Assembly (NCBI GenBank): GCA_963759175.1
Contig: CAVWXP010000005.1
Location: forward strand, 211,545 to 275,544
Source: SZUA-442 sp963759175
Lineage (GTDB): Bacteria; Actinomycetota; Acidimicrobiia; Spongiisociales; UBA5794
Length of the DNA stretch: 64,000 nucleotides
Direction of reading: 5' to 3'
This document shows positions 60,786-64,000 of the stretch, piece after piece (the first letter of the stretch is position 1; every line of letters begins with the position of its first letter). The notes beneath the pieces were generated by a model. It did not search any database and had not been told where the DNA came from. It worked only from the letters and a program-made list of their open reading frames with translations. The translations under genes and the position numbers were made by a program.

Positions 60786-61598
60786 ATGGGGTTGGATTTG
60801 GACACGACGTCGTGGCGACCATACGAACACCTGCCGGACAGCACCGTCGTGGGGACACTGCTGGTGAGTCGCCCCCTGGCCGCAGCGGGCCTCGGTCGCT
60901 CGGTGGAGCTAGTGGCGTGGATCCCCCCTGGGATCGAGGAGGACGCAGCGCTCCCGGTGCTGTACATGCACGACGGTGACAACCTCTTCGACGAGCCGGC
61001 GAGCCACACGGGGGAATGGTGCGTGGACGAGACGCTCCTGTCGATGGGGATCAGGGCCATCGTGATCGGTATCCCGAACGCAGGGGACCGCCGGATGCAC
61101 GAGTACTGCCCATGGCCGAACCACTTCACGCACGATGTCGCCGGCGACAGCTATGCACGATTCGTCGTCGAGCAGGTCGTGCCCTTCGTCGATGGCACCC
61201 TGCCCACCCGCGCTGACCGTTCCCATCGTGGCGTGATGGGGAGTTCGCTCGGTGGGCTGATCTCGCTCTACTGCTTCCTCGCGTACCCGCAGACGTTCGG
61301 GTACGTGGGCTCGATGAGCACGGCGGCGTGGTGGACACCGCAGGTGTGGTCGTTCCTCGAGGACGTGGATCCTCCTCCGGGTCGGATCTACCTCGATGTC
61401 GGATCCGACGAGATGCCGATGGACCCGGTGATGAGTGGTTCCTACATTGACGCATTCCATCGCCTGAGAACGTGGTGCCTCGACGCTGGGTACGGAACGG
61501 ATCTGCTCGCCAGGCTCGAACCCGGCGCCACACACATCGAGGTGGCGTGGGCGAGGAGGCTGCCCGATGCGTTGGCCTTCCTGCTCCCGGCCGACTGA
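60786..61598 (+). CDS. Putative esterase (esterase D / IroE-like alpha/beta hydrolase)
   Basis: A 270-residue hydrolase from ATG 60786. It has the family layout LPVLYMHDGDNLFD (about 57-70), the nucleophile elbow GVMGSSLGGLISLY with Ser near residue 154, a late Asp in YLDVGSDEMP and a His in EPGATHIEVAW near 255. It has no signal peptide. Relatives hydrolyse small esters or siderophores; none is encoded nearby. Single gene, divergent from the acyltransferase. Confidence 0.87.
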   Translation: MGLDLDTTSWRPYEHLPDSTVVGTLLVSRPLAAAGLGRSVELVAWIPPGIEEDAALPVLYMHDGDNLFDEPASHTGEWCVDETLLSMGIRAIVIGIPNAGDRRMHEYCPWPNHFTHDVAGDSYARFVVEQVVPFVDGTLPTRADRSHRGVMGSSLGGLISLYCFLAYPQTFGYVGSMSTAAWWTPQVWSFLEDVDPPPGRIYLDVGSDEMPMDPVMSGSYIDAFHRLRTWCLDAGYGTDLLARLEPGATHIEVAWARRLPDALAFLLPAD

Positions 61599-61605
61599 CC
61601 GCCGA

Positions 61606-64000
61606 TCACCGGCTTGCCATGAGGGTCCGCGCCTCGGCTTCGGTTCGTTCCACCCGTGCACGGGCTGAGAGTTTGCGTCGGTGGATTCGTTCGAGGCGCT
61701 CCTCGAACTCGGCGATCGCCGCGGCGTCCGTGGCGTCGATGTCCATCGACTCGAGTTCTGCGTGGGCATTCTCGAGTTGCGTTTCGAGCTTGGCGAGTCG
61801 CTCCTTGGCCTCGTCGACGGCCTGCTCGGCTTCGGCGAGCTGGGCGGCGAATCCGCTGGCAGGATCCGTGTCGAGCACGATCGGCGATCCGGCGTGGAAT
61901 GCGGCGGTCATGGGCATTCTCGCGGCCAGCTCGATCATGTCCCCGTCGAGGGGATCGACGATGGTGGACCGCCGCAGGTGCATTGGTGCAAGGACCAGTG
62001 ACGCATCCCTGACCGCACGGATGATCGCATCGTGGGTGGGTACCGCCACCACCTTGATGTCGGCGTCGATGCGGGCCTCATCGAGGATGTCCTGCAGTTC
62101 GGCCTTGTTGACCACCGGGTCGCCGTTCGCGAGTGTGAGCAGCCGGATCTTCGCGTGGCGCCACTGCTCGTCACGCGTACACAGGTATGCCGCCAACAGC
62201 GACAGGCGACCTGAGTCGTTGTCCTCCCACCACACGTCGATGCGTCGTTCACGGGGATCGGATGCGAGGAATCGCTCCCACCGCTCATCGTCCGTGGAGA
62301 TGCTCACGACGCTCACGCCGAGGCGAGCGACCTCCCGGACGGCGCCGACATAGGTGCCGATGCGATCGGGATCGGACGATTCAGGCCAACCGAAGAGCAC
62401 CAGGTTGGAGCGGAGCTTCCCGATACCGAACGCCTGGACGATGACCGGAAGGGCCTGCAGGCCGTCGGGTGCGAGCACCGCCCGTGCGTGGACATCGAGT
62501 CCGAGGTCGTCGATCTCGGACCGGAGCGCGTCCTGCTCCTGGTCGGCCTCGATGCGCTTGCGGATTCCCTCGCCGACGACGATACGGAATGCACCGGTGA
62601 GGCCGCTGTTGCCCTCGATCCACTTTGCGAAGCGCAACAAGCGCTCGCGCCTGCTCGGATCGGCGGAGAAGACGAGGATCTGGGGACGCCAGTTGCGGGG
62701 GTGCTCGACCTCCTTGTCCATCGCTCGGATGCTCTCGATGGCACGCTGGAAGTGGTGCGAATGGCTCGCATCGGCCCACCGTTCGGGGACCGAGCGCCGC
62801 TCGAGGTACTTGTAGATCGCGAAGAGCACCACGATCGATGCGACACCTGCGATGGGGTTGATGGCGATCATCGCCGCCGCGCAGAGCACGGCTCCCGCGA
62901 GACTGGCCCACTTGCTGAAGAACCGGAACCGCGGTCGGAAGGCCGGGCTCTGGGCCCTGGCCTCGTAGAACGTGGCGTAGTTGATGAGCCCGTAGGAGAT
63001 GAGGAAGAACATCGATACGACCGGGGCGATGACGTTCACGCTTCCCAGGATGATGGTGGTGAGGGCTATGGCCAGGCTCACGAGGACGGCGCGTCGGGGG
63101 TTGTTGGCGTCGCCATGGCCCTTGGAGAACCCGTCGATGAAGGGGAAGACGCGGTCCGAAGCCATCGACTGGAGGATCCTGGGCGCACCCAGGAACGATG
63201 CCATCGCCGATGACAGCGTCGCCGCGATCACCCCGATGCCGACGAGTGCGCCGATCAGCGCGAGGTCCCGCATTGCCGACCCGTCGTCGCTGACCAGCAT
63301 GGTCAGTGGCACGCCTCCTGCGATGAGGATGGCGACGGCGACGTACACGATGGTCGATAGACCCACTGCCGAGAACGTGCCGACCGGAAGGCTGCGGCTG
63401 GGGTCCTTGAGGTCGCCCGACATGCTCACACCCTGCGTGAACCCCGTGACCGCGGGGAAGAAGATCGCAAAGGCCGCCCAGTAGCCGATGGCGCCCGGAG
63501 GTGCGGACCACGAGTCACCGAATGTCGCGGCATCAAAGGCACCGATCGCGCCGGCGAAGAACGACACGAGGGCGACGATCAGCAGCGCCATGATCACGAA
63601 CTGGAGCCTCGTTGCTACGTCCGCACCCGCCCAGGCGAAGGCGAAGAGAGCGAGCACCGCGACGGCGGCGATGAGCTGGACGCCGAGGCGCGAGTCCCAC
63701 CCGATCATCGCAGTGAGTGCCTCCCCGAAGCCGATCGCGTAGAACGCCACCGAGATCGATTGTGCGAGGAAGAGGACCACCCCGATAGCGCCTCCGAACT
63801 CGAGGCCGAGGGTGCGTGAGATGAGGTAGTAGTCGCCGCCGCCCTTGACCTGGATGTTCGTGGCGATGGCGGCCAGCGAGATGCTGGTGAGCACGGAGAC
63901 CGACGTCGCGATGGCGATGATGAGGAGGGCGCCACCGAACCCGGCGTTGCCCACGACATAGCCGGTCCTCAAGAAGAGGATGATGCCGAGGATCGTCAGG
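61606..64000 (-). CDS. Amino acid permease / SLC12-like cation-chloride cotransporter (5' end beyond window)
   Basis: The C-terminal 797 residues of a large transporter; the frame stays open to the right edge (ILFLRTGYVVGNAG near the edge), so the true start is outside. About eleven TM helices occupy the first 400 visible residues, with SLC12 signatures NIQVKGGGDYYLISRTLG, GVSMSGDLKDPSRSLPVGT and NNPRRAVLVS (pieces). A soluble C-terminal part of about 380 residues follows (RNWRPQILVFSADPSRRERLL, repeated alpha/beta core) and ends in a charged coiled coil (about the last 75 residues). Prokaryotic cation-chloride cotransporter homologues share this layout. Ion specificity unknown. Confidence 0.85.
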   Translation of the reverse strand, partial: LTILGIILFLRTGYVVGNAGFGGALLIIAIATSVSVLTSISLAAIATNIQVKGGGDYYLISRTLGLEFGGAIGVVLFLAQSISVAFYAIGFGEALTAMIGWDSRLGVQLIAAVAVLALFAFAWAGADVATRLQFVIMALLIVALVSFFAGAIGAFDAATFGDSWSAPPGAIGYWAAFAIFFPAVTGFTQGVSMSGDLKDPSRSLPVGTFSAVGLSTIVYVAVAILIAGGVPLTMLVSDDGSAMRDLALIGALVGIGVIAATLSSAMASFLGAPRILQSMASDRVFPFIDGFSKGHGDANNPRRAVLVSLAIALTTIILGSVNVIAPVVSMFFLISYGLINYATFYEARAQSPAFRPRFRFFSKWASLAGAVLCAAAMIAINPIAGVASIVVLFAIYKYLERRSVPERWADASHSHHFQRAIESIRAMDKEVEHPRNWRPQILVFSADPSRRERLLRFAKWIEGNSGLTGAFRIVVGEGIRKRIEADQEQDALRSEIDDLGLDVHARAVLAPDGLQALPVIVQAFGIGKLRSNLVLFGWPESSDPDRIGTYVGAVREVARLGVSVVSISTDDERWERFLASDPRERRIDVWWEDNDSGRLSLLAAYLCTRDEQWRHAKIRLLTLANGDPVVNKAELQDILDEARIDADIKVVAVPTHDAIIRAVRDASLVLAPMHLRRSTIVDPLDGDMIELAARMPMTAAFHAGSPIVLDTDPASGFAAQLAEAEQAVDEAKERLAKLETQLENAHAELESMDIDATDAAAIAEFEERLERIHRRKLSARARVERTEAEARTLMASR

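Overview
The window is high-GC chromosomal DNA with very strong G/C preference at third codon positions. Gene content points to an actinomycetote, most like the Acidimicrobiia or a neighbouring class: an Rv1086-like cis-prenyltransferase, an actinobacterial ino1 behind a PadR gene, PspC sensor kinase modules, a PPOX/F420-type oxidase, a dUMP-forming dCTP deaminase, and secreted proteins with CAP, S-layer-like, FG-GAP and fasciclin domains. I saw no rRNA, tRNA, CRISPR array, prophage or insertion sequence.

Layout. 0-10 kb: cupin, hemolysin-III-type membrane protein, prenyltransferase, histidine phosphatase, pyrE, a membrane protein joined to nfo (endonuclease IV), an alpha carbonic anhydrase, a broken ABC-F gene, a CAP/S-layer-like protein and ino1. 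10-23.6 kb: PadR regulator with a palindromic operator, then a C1/formate region. This holds two diverged tandem copies of a fhs-DUF1801-SnoaL block, mobA, fdhD and a NAD-type formate dehydrogenase. The dehydrogenase has an in-frame UGA (selenocysteine) followed by a SECIS-like hairpin, and its alpha subunit is split over two genes in permuted order. 23.6-34 kb: Rrf2 regulator, a PspC two-component system, panB, a glutamate-type dehydrogenase and small enzymes. 34.3-37.5 kb: the housekeeping operon rpsF-ssb-rpsR-rplI-dnaB. 37.7-46 kb: a drug-kinase-like protein, an EamA transporter, and an ABC cluster with a 1202-residue permease and three ATPases. 46.9-51.2 kb: dcd, then a persulfide/sulfane-sulfur module (DUF302, three rhodaneses, a metallo-beta-lactamase-rhodanese and a CstR-like repressor) with two matching ATACCCC-GGGGTAT operators. 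51-64 kb: peptidase, a fasciclin/FG-GAP protein, luciferase-like oxidoreductase, an OmpR-type two-component pair, acyltransferase, esterase, and an SLC12-like transporter cut by the window end.

How the parts fit. Formate dehydrogenase (with FdhD and MobA for its cofactor) and formate-tetrahydrofolate ligase together suggest interconversion of CO2, formate and folate-bound C1. The sulfur module is a complete inferred regulon of sensor, operators and detoxifying enzymes.

Two repeat families stand out. Arrays of a roughly 54-bp dyad element (GTCCCCCTTTGAAGGGGGAC...) occur at three places, one exactly at the junction of the tandem duplication. A roughly 52-bp hairpin element ending CGTTCTTGCGTA/TACGCAAGAACG occurs four times, and twice it supplies the last codons and stop of a gene.

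Quality caution: at least eleven single-base frameshifts interrupt otherwise well-conserved genes. Unpolished long-read or metagenome sequence is a more likely cause than mass pseudogenisation, so individual broken-gene calls should be treated carefully.
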